38,543 bases of DNA from Gemmatimonadota bacterium (GCA_021295835.1 JAGWBP010000017.1:503-39045); one strand, 5' to 3'. Shown: positions 8,582-17,383, counted from the first letter of the stretch. Notes: generated by a model not told the origin, from the sequence alone. Translations and numbers: made by a program.

Positions 8582-9433
8582 CTACCTGTGCCTAGTCACC
8601 GAGCGCTCGCGAAACCGCAGCGACCCCACGACGCCGAAACCGCCCGCGACGTTCTGGACGGGCGGGACATCGAAGGCGATCCCGCTATGGCCAGTGGTGA
8701 GAAACGCGTGCAGGTGCTCGTCGAAGGCCACGACATCCAACGTCATCGGGTCCTTGCGGGCCTTGTCGATTGCAGCTTTCGGCACACCGGTGGTGACAGC
8801 GGCCGTGTCGATCTCCGCGTGCCAGGGGTCGCACCCTGAGCTGCCGTCGCAGTCGCTGCGCAATGAAACGATGTAGCGGTGTGCGGCTAGGCTCGGCGTC
8901 CAGGATGCGGAGAGTGTGGCCTCGTCGTCCGCGCCCGACAATACTGCATCCTCGATTTCGAATCCTCCCACGACACGGGTGACTCCGGTGGCCGTGTTCC
9001 GGTCCCGGGCCCTAGCCTCCACCCTGTAGACGCCGCCGGGCTCCAGCACCGCTTCGGGAGTGACGCAGACATGGTCCCAAGGCTCGTGGTACAACGACAT
9101 ATCGCCCAACCGGTTCACGCAGGGTTCGTAGTCCCGAAACGGTCGTCCGGCGGCAGCCGCGCGGGCACTGTCCCACCACGCAATCAGCTCCCACTCGTCG
9201 CCCGCAGCCCCCGGGGCACGCCGGTGGATGGCGACCGAGACCTCGGAAAGCGTGCTTGCCGTGTCGGTGGTCACGAGCAGGATGGGATGCTCGGTGAAGT
9301 CTGCGTTCAGCAGGGCATACATAGCCGTCTGGTGGCTCCACAACGGCGGCTCCAGAATGCTGTCGCACCCTGCCATGGTCGCCAACCCGAGGCCTACCAG
9401 GGCGCAGGCGAGGTGGTTGCGGGGGGCGTCCAT
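8582..9433 (-). CDS. DUF4249-like lipoprotein, partner of the TonB receptor
   Basis: A 283-residue predicted lipoprotein. The signal peptide LACALVGLGLATMAGC ends in a lipobox cysteine at about residue 23. The body is beta-rich with extracytoplasmic Cys pairs (CVNRLG ... HVCV and CDGSSGC). The C-terminal PPVQNVAGGFGVVGSLRF resembles the closing motif of DUF4249 proteins, which sit next to TonB-dependent receptors in Bacteroidota and relatives. The ATG lies 4 bases after the receptor stop, so the two form an operon and probably act together at the outer membrane. The substrate is unknown. Confidence 0.75.
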   Translation of the reverse strand: MDAPRNHLACALVGLGLATMAGCDSILEPPLWSHQTAMYALLNADFTEHPILLVTTDTASTLSEVSVAIHRRAPGAAGDEWELIAWWDSARAAAAGRPFRDYEPCVNRLGDMSLYHEPWDHVCVTPEAVLEPGGVYRVEARARDRNTATGVTRVVGGFEIEDAVLSGADDEATLSASWTPSLAAHRYIVSLRSDCDGSSGCDPWHAEIDTAAVTTGVPKAAIDKARKDPMTLDVVAFDEHLHAFLTTGHSGIAFDVPPVQNVAGGFGVVGSLRFRERSVTRHR

Positions 9434-9437
9434 GGGA

Positions 9438-11690
9438 TCAGAACTCGAAGTCGAAGCCGATGAATGGGAGGAACGGAATATGGTCGGGAGCCCTCCACCG
9501 GTTCTCTTCTCCGATGTTGTCCCGGTTGAAGAGATTCACTACCGATAGGTAGGGCTCGACGGAGACCCCTCCCCATCGGTAGCGACGGCGCACCGACACA
9601 TCCGTCCGGGCGTACAGCGGAAATCTCACCTGTTGTTTCGACCAGACATCGTACCACCCGACCTCATACACCGCGCCGAAGCCCCCGCCCGTCCACCTGC
9701 CCGCGCTGTATCCCCAGCCCTTAAAACCCCCGGCCGGGAGCCAGAGCGGTGTCCCCGTCCCGACGGTCGTGCGCAGCGACAGATTCAGGCCCTCTTTCGG
9801 GCGAACACTGAGCGTCGCGTCGATCTCATGCCGGCGGTCCCACCTCGGGCGATAGCGGTGATCCTCGGTGTCCGTCAGATCCGCCCTGGCGTACTGGTAC
9901 GAGAGCCATCCCCGGACAGCTCCCAGGTGCCTTTGCAGAGAGACCTCCCAGCCGTACGCGTGGCCGTTCTCGAACTCCACCACCGAGCGATCTCGCGTCG
10001 ACGATGGCCGCCAACTCGGTACGTCGACGAGCCGGCGGGCCCAGCCCGTCACATTCCCGGTCCATTCCTCGCCCCATGACCCTTCAATCGACGCGCTGAC
10101 ACCTTCGGCGACGGAGGCTGGCGCGCCCCGGTCGTGCAGAAACCACATCGGCGCCCCCGGTACGACATAGCGATCATCGCGCAGCACCGAGAGGAATTGG
10201 GATGTGCGGTCGAGGCTCACGCTCACGGCGAAACCGCGACCGTGGTAGCGGGCCGCGATCCGCGGCTCCACGAATCCGCCGGAAGCGCCCCGCACGACTC
10301 CGGCACGGACGCCGGGTGCCAGTCGCACCGGACCCAGCCACCGCTCGAACTCTGCGTGGACGCCTGCGTGCAGGTACTCGCCGGAGGCCTCGCCCTCCAT
10401 GTAGGCGCCCTTGCCCGACCCGTGCAGCGTGAGCGGACCGCCTTCTAGGACGAACCCGGCCCGGGCGCTGGCGCTGTCGCCAGGGATCGCAACGGTGCCG
10501 CGCACGCCGGTGAGCGCGATCCGATTGCCGGTCACTGGGGCGGGAGCTCCGGCTCCGACGGCCGTTTCCGCGCGATATCCGCTGTGGAATGCGGTCGCGT
10601 CGACGGTCACCCCGTTGTCGCGGACCCAGGACCACGAGAGCGAGGAGGCCAGGTTCGCCCACTCGGAGTCGAGAGATGTCTCGTACCCCCACCAGAGGTC
10701 ATCGGAGCTGAATGCGGAGAATCGAATGCGATGGCCCTCCGCGGGAGAGAGCTGAAGCCCCACATTCAGGTCGTGGAACGAATACGGTGCCGAGAGCTTC
10801 GCCACATCGACCGACGCTCGTCGGCCCGCGACGAGCCAGCTTCCGTCGACCCACGGAAGGGAGCCCTCGGCGGTTGCGCGGACTCCGAGAAGGCTCACGC
10901 CGCCGCTCATCCGCGCAACCACCCGTTTCCCGGCCCGCTGCCGGGCCGATATCACACCCGAAAGCGATCCCCCATGCCGGGCGGGGAGCGAGCCCTTGTA
11001 GAACTCGACGGACTCGATGACGTCGGAGTTGAACGCGCCGAACAGGCCGAACATGTGGTGTGGCGCGAAAACCGGAGCGCCGTCCAGGAGCACTCCCACC
11101 TGGTCGGCATTCCCCCCCCTCACGTAGATCTCGGCCCCCAGATCGTGAGTGCTGGTCACGCCCACAAACGACTGCAGACTTCGGAAGAGATCGGCCTCGG
11201 CGACCGCGGGCACGGCGACGATGTCCTTCTGCGCGACGCCGATGGCACCGACCCGGACCTCCCGATCGAAGATCAGGCGGCTCAGCTGCCGTGAACCGGT
11301 CTCGGCACGCTCCGCTTCGACCGCCAACGCCGACAATTCGACGGGCGAGCGAGCGAGCGTCAGCTCCAGGATTCCTCCGGCGTCGGATGCCATCACGATC
11401 GTGTCGAGCACGACATACCCGAGAGGCGCTACAACTACACGAACCACTCCGTTGACGTTCGGACCGGTGACCAGCCCCGTCTCGTCCGTCGTCTGGTCGA
11501 CGCCGTGTTCCGGGAAGGAGACGGGCACCCCGGCCAGCGGGGCACCCGTCTCCTTGGCCGCGATTCTGAGCGACCAATCGGCTGCGCGAGTCTCCTGGCC
11601 GACGGCGTGACCACTACTGGCTGCGCCAAGGAGCAGACCCAGCACAGGAACCGCAGGCGCTGCCAACCGGGCTCGGTGGAGCGTTCTCAC
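9438..11690 (-). CDS. TonB-dependent outer-membrane receptor
   Basis: A 750-residue receptor. A signal peptide (to about residue 31) is followed by a carboxypeptidase-regulatory-like beta-sandwich (about 40-118). The plug domain has EADLFRSLQSFVGV, EIYVRGGNADQVGVLLDG and SDVIESVEFYKGSLPARHGG. A long beta-barrel ends in the aromatic FDFEF. It would import a large ligand using TonB energy. The only usable start is GTG at 11690, because an in-frame TGA lies about 30 bases upstream. A C9 run and a TTGACG hexamer lie upstream, which may matter for expression. A DUF4249-like lipoprotein gene follows immediately. Confidence 0.9.
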   Translation of the reverse strand: MRTLHRARLAAPAVPVLGLLLGAASSGHAVGQETRAADWSLRIAAKETGAPLAGVPVSFPEHGVDQTTDETGLVTGPNVNGVVRVVVAPLGYVVLDTIVMASDAGGILELTLARSPVELSALAVEAERAETGSRQLSRLIFDREVRVGAIGVAQKDIVAVPAVAEADLFRSLQSFVGVTSTHDLGAEIYVRGGNADQVGVLLDGAPVFAPHHMFGLFGAFNSDVIESVEFYKGSLPARHGGSLSGVISARQRAGKRVVARMSGGVSLLGVRATAEGSLPWVDGSWLVAGRRASVDVAKLSAPYSFHDLNVGLQLSPAEGHRIRFSAFSSDDLWWGYETSLDSEWANLASSLSWSWVRDNGVTVDATAFHSGYRAETAVGAGAPAPVTGNRIALTGVRGTVAIPGDSASARAGFVLEGGPLTLHGSGKGAYMEGEASGEYLHAGVHAEFERWLGPVRLAPGVRAGVVRGASGGFVEPRIAARYHGRGFAVSVSLDRTSQFLSVLRDDRYVVPGAPMWFLHDRGAPASVAEGVSASIEGSWGEEWTGNVTGWARRLVDVPSWRPSSTRDRSVVEFENGHAYGWEVSLQRHLGAVRGWLSYQYARADLTDTEDHRYRPRWDRRHEIDATLSVRPKEGLNLSLRTTVGTGTPLWLPAGGFKGWGYSAGRWTGGGFGAVYEVGWYDVWSKQQVRFPLYARTDVSVRRRYRWGGVSVEPYLSVVNLFNRDNIGEENRWRAPDHIPFLPFIGFDFEF

Positions 11691-12080
11691 AGCCGTCGCA
11701 CCGTCACCACCACCAGTTCAACAGGACTTTGAAGGAAGCCTCGCCGAGGGGATCGTCAACGGGGGGGGGCCTGTTCAGGGCGGGGCGAGTGGGACGGGAA
11801 GCCGCTCGTCGGCGTCCGCTGGTTCCCTTGCCCACCCGAGGAGCGTACCACGGCACCGTGAAGCCCGCAAGACCGAGGTGACTGGTTCCCTGACTCAGCG
11901 CCGTCCAACTCCCCGAGGGCGGGTCGAGGGGCGGAATAGCGACGCTCCGCGTCCCAAAAAAGTAGCCAAGTCTCTTTGCCCCAACATGTTACAACCCGAA
12001 ATCAGGCCGATTCGGGGCACAACTCCGGGTTAGCGCGCCCGGACAGTCCGTTGCGCCCGCGCGGGGGAGACAGGCTCCAA
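11691..12080 (-). promoter_or_regulatory. Intergenic region upstream of the TonB receptor, with C9/TTGACG
   Basis: A 390-base spacer with no credible ORF. On the minus strand a run of nine C (plus-strand G at 11761-11769) is followed by G and TTGACG, a near-consensus -35 hexamer, about 75 bases before the receptor start. I see no good -10 at standard spacing. Farther left are an imperfect hairpin (CCCGAAATC ... GATTCGGG, about 11995-12017) and an A6 run. Confidence 0.35.
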
Positions 12081-13709
12081 CTACGCCTCTCCCAGCTCGT
12101 ACTTCCTGATCTTGCGGTAGAGGGTGCGCTCACTGATCCCGAGGATCTCGGCCGCCCGGCGGCGGTTCCACCCGGTGGCCCGAAGCGCAGCCGCGATCGC
12201 GTCACGCTCCACGTCGACCAGCATCGAGACTCCACCGCCCTCCGACCGAGGATCCACACGCGACGGTCCCGGATCCGATGAAGGCCTCTCCGGACCCGAG
12301 TCGCCCACGTCGACGGCAGGCGGTAGCTCTCCCGCCGCCACCGTCTCGCCCTGGCCGCCTGCCGGTTGCGTCGACGCCACCTCGCCCCGAGGCCCGCCAA
12401 CCAGCACGCGACCTCGCTCCTCCTCGGACTTGAACTCCTCGAAGTCCCTCCTCAGGTCGTCGATGTCGACCTTCATCTCCATCATCGTGCGAAAGAGCAG
12501 CTCGAGCTGGGGGCGGAGCGTCTGCAGGCCGTCGTCCGCCGCGACTCGGTCGCTCGCAGGCGTCGGAACCAGCGCCAGCGCCCCCCCGCCTCTGCGCACG
12601 TCCTCGGGGATGTCCTCGGCACGAATCCGCCGACCTGGGGCGAGGATCACCATGCTCTCCACGAGGTTGCGCAGCTCGCGCACATTGCCCGGCCACCGAT
12701 GTCTGGCCAGGATCTCCATCGCCTCGCTGTCGATCCCCTGGAAGGGGCCACGGTCGTGGCGCTCGCTCGCCTCGCGGATGAAGGCGTCCACAAGGCGCGG
12801 AATGTCGCCCCGTCGGCGGCGGAGCGGCGGCAGCTCAACCTTTAGGACGTTGAGGCGGTAGAAGAGGTCGCGGCGGAAGGTACGCGCCGCCACCAGATCC
12901 TCCAGCTCCTGGTTGGTGGCCGCGAGGATGCGCACATCCACCCGCTTCAGCCTCTCCCCGCCCACCCGGTGGAACTCCTGCTGCTCCAGCACGCGCAGCA
13001 GCTTCGTCTGCGTCTGGAGGGGCATCTCGCCGATCTCGTCGAGGAAGATCGTGCCGCTGTCAGCCAGCTCGAACAGTCCCTTGCGGGAATCGATGGCACC
13101 GGTGAAGGCCCCCTTCTCGTGCCCGAAGAGCTCGCTCTCCACGAGCGACTCGGAGAGCGCCGCCATATTGACCGGGATGAAGGAGCGGTGCCGACGCCGC
13201 GAGAGGGCGTGGATACCGCGCGCGACCAGCTCCTTGCCCGTCCCCGACTCCCCCGTGATCAGCACCGTCGCGTCGACTGGGGCGAAGTGTACAATCCGCT
13301 CTATCACCTCGAGCATGGCGTCGGTATCGCCCACTATCCCCGTTGCGCGCCGCAGCCGGTCGCGCTCGATCGTGCGACTGCCAACCAGGACGATCTCCTC
13401 GGCGTCGGCCGGGGTCCCGAAGCTCGCGGACACACCGGGCGGGGAGGACGCCTCGTCCTCCGGACCCGTCACCGCGAAGACGGGCACGCCGAGCTCGGCC
13501 GCCTGCCGGGCGTGGCGTCGGGAGGCAGGCGTCCGGGCGCCGCCGGTCTGCACCAGCAGGACCGGTTCGTCCACGGCAGCCACCACCTCGGTGGGTGTGA
13601 AAAGCTCGACTCCGTACCCCTGCCGCCGAAATCCGTCGCTGAGTGCGCCCGCGAGCGGTAGATCGTGAGTGGTCACGAGTACGGTCCCGGCCATCTTGGA
13701 GCGTGCCAT
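12081..13709 (-). CDS. Sigma-54-dependent transcriptional activator with degenerate receiver
   Basis: A 542-residue enhancer-binding protein. Residues about 7-115 resemble a response-regulator receiver (GTVLVTTHDLPLAGALSDGF), but where the phosphoacceptor Asp is expected there is VLLVQTGG. The AAA+ domain has Walker A GESGTGKE, the sigma-54 contact motif ELFGHEKGAFTGA, Walker B GTIFLDEIGEMP and the arginine-finger region RRDLFYRLNVLKVELPPLR. A C-terminal Fis-type helix-turn-helix (NRRRAAEILGISERTLYRKI) binds DNA. ATG 13709 has GGAGGTAGG upstream and lies 8 bases after the gcvT stop. A frame running up to 14453 is a shadow of gcvT. The targets are unknown. Confidence 0.9.
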   Translation of the reverse strand: MARSKMAGTVLVTTHDLPLAGALSDGFRRQGYGVELFTPTEVVAAVDEPVLLVQTGGARTPASRRHARQAAELGVPVFAVTGPEDEASSPPGVSASFGTPADAEEIVLVGSRTIERDRLRRATGIVGDTDAMLEVIERIVHFAPVDATVLITGESGTGKELVARGIHALSRRRHRSFIPVNMAALSESLVESELFGHEKGAFTGAIDSRKGLFELADSGTIFLDEIGEMPLQTQTKLLRVLEQQEFHRVGGERLKRVDVRILAATNQELEDLVAARTFRRDLFYRLNVLKVELPPLRRRRGDIPRLVDAFIREASERHDRGPFQGIDSEAMEILARHRWPGNVRELRNLVESMVILAPGRRIRAEDIPEDVRRGGGALALVPTPASDRVAADDGLQTLRPQLELLFRTMMEMKVDIDDLRRDFEEFKSEEERGRVLVGGPRGEVASTQPAGGQGETVAAGELPPAVDVGDSGPERPSSDPGPSRVDPRSEGGGVSMLVDVERDAIAAALRATGWNRRRAAEILGISERTLYRKIRKYELGEA

Positions 13710-13717
13710 GCCGCAAC

Positions 13718-14827
13718 CTACCTCCGGATCGAGCCCCCGCTGTAGAAGGGCGGTCGCTCGGTGCGCGCGGGAATCACGCGGTTGCGAATCAGGACGCCGA
13801 CCTCGGTGCCGGGAGCGGCCGCTGCGGTGGGCAGGTACCCCATGGCTATCCCGGCCCCAAGCGTCGGGCTGTACACCCCGGAAGTCACCTCCCCGACCAC
13901 CTCGTCCCCCTGTACCAGCTCGTAGCCGGGCCTCGGGAATCCCCGTTCGAGGAGGCGGATACCAGTCAGGCGACTGGCCACACCGCGCTCCCTGGTCGCC
14001 AGAAGAGCGTCCCGCCCCACGAAGTCCCCCGCGTCGAGCTTCACGATCCAGCCCAGCCCGGACTCGAAGGGATTGTGGTTCTCGTCCAGGTCGTTGCCGT
14101 AGAGCGCGTACCCCATCTCGAGGCGGAGCGAGTCTCGAGCGCCCAGACCGGCGGGTAGCGGCGGGGTGGGAGCGTCGGCCTCCGAGAGCCTCCGCCACGC
14201 CGAAGTCGCCGCCGCAGCGTCCAGGTAGATCTCGAAGCCATCCTCGCCGGTGTAGCCGGTGCGGCTGACCACGACATCGGCGCCAAAGGCCTCGGCCTCG
14301 CCGAAGCGGTAGTACCCCAGCGCCGAGAGGTCGATCGAGACGAGCGGGGCCAGGATATCCTGGCTGGAAGGCCCCTGTAGGGCGATGAGGGCGATCCGGT
14401 CGGATTCGTCGGCGACCTCCGCGTCGTAGCCCGCGCTGTGCTCCTGCACCCACCGCCAGTCCTTGTCGCGGTTGGCGCCGTTGACCACCAGCATGAAGCG
14501 GTCGGCGAATCGGTACACCAGCAGGTCGTCGAGGACCGTGCCGCGCTCGTTGCAGAGCGCCGAGTACTGCGCCTGCCCGACCGAAACGCCAGTGACGTCG
14601 TTCGCCGTCAAATGCTGGACCAGCTCCTCGGCCTGGGGGCCGCGCACGACGAATTCGCCCATGTGCGAGACATCGAAGATGCCGGCGGCTGTGCGCACCG
14701 CCTCGTGCTCGGCACGGATGCCGGTCGGGTAGTGGACCGGCATGGAGTAGCCGGCAAAGGGTGCCATCTTGCCCCCCAGCGCAATGTGCAGGTCGTACAG
14801 CGGGGTTCTGGCCAGTGGGGAATTCAC
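13718..14827 (-). CDS. gcvT: Glycine cleavage system T protein (aminomethyltransferase)
   Basis: A 369-residue T protein, which transfers the aminomethyl carbon from lipoylated H protein to tetrahydrofolate and releases ammonia. The N-terminal FAGYSMPVHYPTGIRAEHEAVR and FDVSHMGEF are family signatures. In LCNERGTVLDDLLVYR the Asp at 101 matches the folate-binding Asp101 of E. coli. The C-terminal barrel (GEVTSGVYSPTLGAGIAMGYLP) is complete. The start is GTG at 14827. No gcvH or gcvP is in the window, so the operon is split. It sits between argF (10-base gap) and the sigma-54 activator (8-base gap). Confidence 0.95.
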   Translation of the reverse strand: MNSPLARTPLYDLHIALGGKMAPFAGYSMPVHYPTGIRAEHEAVRTAAGIFDVSHMGEFVVRGPQAEELVQHLTANDVTGVSVGQAQYSALCNERGTVLDDLLVYRFADRFMLVVNGANRDKDWRWVQEHSAGYDAEVADESDRIALIALQGPSSQDILAPLVSIDLSALGYYRFGEAEAFGADVVVSRTGYTGEDGFEIYLDAAAATSAWRRLSEADAPTPPLPAGLGARDSLRLEMGYALYGNDLDENHNPFESGLGWIVKLDAGDFVGRDALLATRERGVASRLTGIRLLERGFPRPGYELVQGDEVVGEVTSGVYSPTLGAGIAMGYLPTAAAAPGTEVGVLIRNRVIPARTERPPFYSGGSIRR

Positions 14828-14837
14828 GGTCGTCGCC

Positions 14838-15740
14838 TCAACGAATCAGATCCAGGAGGAGGGCCTTGATGATGTGCAGGCGGTTCTCGGCCTCTCGAAA
14901 TATGCGCGAACGCGGGCCGTCGATCACCTCGGGCGCGACCTCCTGTCCCCGGTGCGCCGGAAGGCAGTGCAGGAAGATGGCCTCCGGGTGCGCACGCGCC
15001 ATCAGCAACTCGTCGACCCGGTATCCCGCAAAGGCCGCCGCCCGCTTCTCCTCTTCGCCCTCGTCTCCCATGGAGGCCCAGACGTCGGTCGTGACGACGT
15101 GAGCATCCTCTGCAGCTCTCTCCGGATCGCGAACGAGCTCCACCTGGGAGGATGCGGCGCGGGCCAGGATCCGCGGATCCGGCTCGTAGCCGGGAGGGCA
15201 GGCCAGGCGGAGGGAAAACCCGAAGCGAAGGGCGGCGTTGAGCCACGAGTTGGCCATGTTGTTGCCGTCTCCGACCCACGCGACGCGCAGGCGGGAAGGG
15301 TCGGGGCCGAACTCCTCGACGACGGTCAGGAGATCGGCCATCACCTGGCAGGGGTGCACGAGATCGGTCAGGCCATTGACGACGGGGATGGTGGCGTGCC
15401 TGGCGAATTCGACCGCTCTTTCGTGGCCCGAGCTGCGGATCAGGATGGCGTCGACGTAGCGGCTCAGCACTCGCGCGGTGTCGGAGATGCTCTCGCCGCG
15501 TCCCATCTGCGAGTCGAGCTCCGAGATCATCAGGGCGTGCCCGCCGAGCTGCGCGACCCCCACCTCGGTGCTGACCCGGGTGCGGGTGGAGGGCTTCTGG
15601 AAGATCATCGCCACCGTGCGGCCCTCCAGCGGCCGGTCGGCGAAGGCACCGTCCCTGACTCGTCCAGCCAGGTCGAGGAGGCGCCGCAGCCGGCCGCTCG
15701 TCCAATCGGCGATCTCGATGAAGTGACGGGGCTCGGTCAC
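14838..15740 (-). CDS. argF: Ornithine carbamoyltransferase
   Basis: A 300-residue enzyme that makes citrulline from ornithine and carbamoyl phosphate in arginine synthesis. The carbamoyl-phosphate loop is FQKPSTRTRVS (STRTR at 51-55). HPCQ, TDVWASMGDEGEE (ornithine side) and LHCLPAHRGQEV are all present, so it is the true ornithine enzyme and not the acetylornithine variant. I chose GTG at 15740, which has GGGAGG upstream and gives the usual N-terminus (TEPRHFIEI). A longer frame from a TTG at 15794 would translate the inverted repeat itself. No other arginine gene is near. Confidence 0.93.
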   Translation of the reverse strand: MTEPRHFIEIADWTSGRLRRLLDLAGRVRDGAFADRPLEGRTVAMIFQKPSTRTRVSTEVGVAQLGGHALMISELDSQMGRGESISDTARVLSRYVDAILIRSSGHERAVEFARHATIPVVNGLTDLVHPCQVMADLLTVVEEFGPDPSRLRVAWVGDGNNMANSWLNAALRFGFSLRLACPPGYEPDPRILARAASSQVELVRDPERAAEDAHVVTTDVWASMGDEGEEEKRAAAFAGYRVDELLMARAHPEAIFLHCLPAHRGQEVAPEVIDGPRSRIFREAENRLHIIKALLLDLIR

Positions 15741-15766
15741 CTCGGAGCGTCCTCCCAAGGCTGTGT

Positions 15767-15794
15767 TTGACAGATTATACCCATAATCTGTCAA
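15767..15794 (-). promoter_or_regulatory. Perfect 12-bp inverted repeat upstream of argF, with TATAAT
   Basis: TTGACAGATTAT (15767-15778) and its exact reverse complement (15783-15794) flank a 4-base loop. It lies 26 bases upstream of the argF start codon. On the minus strand it contains TATAAT (15779-15774), a plausible -10, though no matching -35 stands out. It does not resemble the classical ARG box. An operator overlapping the argF promoter is the likeliest reading; no U run supports a terminator. Confidence 0.5.
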
Positions 15795-15798
15795 CTAC

Positions 15799-15826
15799 AT
15801 GTAATGTGGAGATTACATTATGTAAT
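15799..15826 (-). promoter_or_regulatory. Tandem ATGTAAT palindromes between hslU and argF
   Basis: ATGTAAT (15799-15805) pairs with ATTACAT (15812-15818), which in turn forms a 7-1-7 palindrome with ATGTAAT (15820-15826). Three half-sites in 28 bases suggest a protein-binding site or alternative hairpins. The related AATGTAA/TTACATT pair lies just after lon at 6021-6042. Confidence 0.45.
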
Positions 15827-15841
15827 TTACAGTTTACACTT

Positions 15842-17383
15842 CTACAGAATGTAGCGGCTGAGGTCGCCATCGGCTGCTATCCTCTCGAGGCGCGAGCGCA
15901 CGAACGGGGCCGTGACCACCAGCGTATCGCCGCCCCCCTCCTCGGGCAGGTCGAAGAGCAGCTCCTCGAGAAGCGTGGTCAGGACCGTGCGCAACCTGCG
16001 AGCACCGATATTCTCCATCCGGTCGTTCAGGTCCGCCGCGATGGTCGCGATCTCGTGGATTCCCTCGTCGGTGAACTCCACCTCGGCACCCTCGGTACGG
16101 ACAAGCGCTCCGTACTGCAGCACCAGGGCGTTCCGGGGCTCGCACAGGATGCGGGCGAACTCCTGTGCCCCGAGACTCTTCAGCTCCACGCGAATCGGGA
16201 AGCGGCCCTGCAGCTCCGGTATGAGGTCGGAGGGCTTGGCCACATGAAAGGCACCAGCCGCGATGAAGAGGATGTGGTCGGTGCGGATGAAGCCGTACTT
16301 GGTCTGCACATTCGACCCCTCGACAATCGGAAGCAGGTCGCGCTGCACTCCCTCTCGGCTCACGTCGGGCACCGCCCCACCGCCCTTGCCGCCGGCAACC
16401 TTGTCGATCTCGTCGAGGAAGATGATCCCCGTCTCCTCCGCCCGGTCGAGCGCCTCGTTGACGACCTCGTCCATGTCCACCAGCCGCTCCAGCTCCTCCT
16501 GGAAGAGGATGCGGCGCGCCTCGGCCACCGTGACGGTGCGCCGCTTGGTGCGCTTCGGGAGCATCTCCTGCAGCATCTCGGTGAGGTTCACGTCCATCCC
16601 CTCCATCCCCCCGACGGGGAACATCATCCCGCCGACCGGCATTCCCTGCGCCACATCCACATCGACCGTCCGGTCCTCTAGCCGGCCATCGCGGAGGAGT
16701 CTCCGGAGCTTTTCGCGGGTGCGGTGGCGGCGCTCCGCGAGCTCCGCATCGCCGTTCGGGTCGGCCGATCGGGTGCGGTCGGCTTCCCCGGCGCGTCCGG
16801 CCACAAAGACCTGGCCGCCCAATCCCGCCGCTCCGGGCCCCCTACCCGCGACCGCCCCCGGCCCGACCCCGGCCCCGGAAGCGGTGGCCGCCGAGTCCGG
16901 GAGCAGGAGGTCGAGCAGCCGCTCCTCGACCTGCCGCTCGGCCTCGCCCTCCACCTCCTCCTCGCGCGACGATCGGACCATCGCGACTGCTGTGTCGACC
17001 AGATCCCGGATCATCGACTCGACATCTCGGCCCACGTAGCCGACCTCGGTGAACTTGGACGCCTCGACCTTGATGAAGGGCGATCCGCCAAGGCGGGCCA
17101 GGCGACGCGCGATCTCGGTCTTCCCTACCCCAGTCGGCCCAATCAGGATCAGGTTGTTCGGCAGAATCTCCTCGCGCAGATCCTCCTCGACCTGCTGTCT
17201 GCGCCACCGGTTGCGGAGCGCGATGGCGACCGCCTTCTTCGCGTCCGACTGGCCGATGATGTACTTGTCCAGCTCGGCCACGACCTGACGCGGTGTGAGC
17301 GGCTCGGCCCACCCGGGCGCCTCGGGCGGCGTGGCTGCCTGGTGCGTATCGGCGGACTCGGACGCTACGGCGCGGGAGCTCAT
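15842..17383 (-). CDS. hslU: ATP-dependent protease ATPase subunit HslU, with I-domain insertion
   Basis: A 513-residue AAA+ unfoldase that drives the HslV peptidase. It carries LDKYIIGQSDAKKAVAIALRNR, Walker A GPTGVGKT (82-89), the conserved FTEVGYVGRDVESMIRDL, Walker B IIFLDEIDKVA and the C-terminal LSRYIL tail that docks into HslV. It is about 70 residues longer than E. coli HslU (443). Much of the excess is an Ala/Gly/Pro-rich low-complexity insert at about residues 162-200 in the intermediate domain. The ATG at 17383 overlaps the hslV stop (ATGA), so the two are translationally coupled. Confidence 0.95.
   Translation of the reverse strand: MSSRAVASESADTHQAATPPEAPGWAEPLTPRQVVAELDKYIIGQSDAKKAVAIALRNRWRRQQVEEDLREEILPNNLILIGPTGVGKTEIARRLARLGGSPFIKVEASKFTEVGYVGRDVESMIRDLVDTAVAMVRSSREEEVEGEAERQVEERLLDLLLPDSAATASGAGVGPGAVAGRGPGAAGLGGQVFVAGRAGEADRTRSADPNGDAELAERRHRTREKLRRLLRDGRLEDRTVDVDVAQGMPVGGMMFPVGGMEGMDVNLTEMLQEMLPKRTKRRTVTVAEARRILFQEELERLVDMDEVVNEALDRAEETGIIFLDEIDKVAGGKGGGAVPDVSREGVQRDLLPIVEGSNVQTKYGFIRTDHILFIAAGAFHVAKPSDLIPELQGRFPIRVELKSLGAQEFARILCEPRNALVLQYGALVRTEGAEVEFTDEGIHEIATIAADLNDRMENIGARRLRTVLTTLLEELLFDLPEEGGGDTLVVTAPFVRSRLERIAADGDLSRYIL

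Noticed and set aside
11925..11970. Possible intrinsic terminator (GACGC hairpin next to six A).
   Set aside because: The homopolymer is on the wrong side: T precedes the hairpin on the minus strand, and the stem is only 5 bp.
12081..14453. A 790-residue frame joining the sigma-54 activator to a long N-terminal extension.
   Set aside because: The extension is a shadow of gcvT on the same strand in another frame; ATG 13709 with a good Shine-Dalgarno gives a normal protein.
14838..15794. Longer ArgF from a TTG at 15794.
   Set aside because: It would translate the perfect inverted repeat; GTG 15740 has a Shine-Dalgarno site and the canonical N-terminus.
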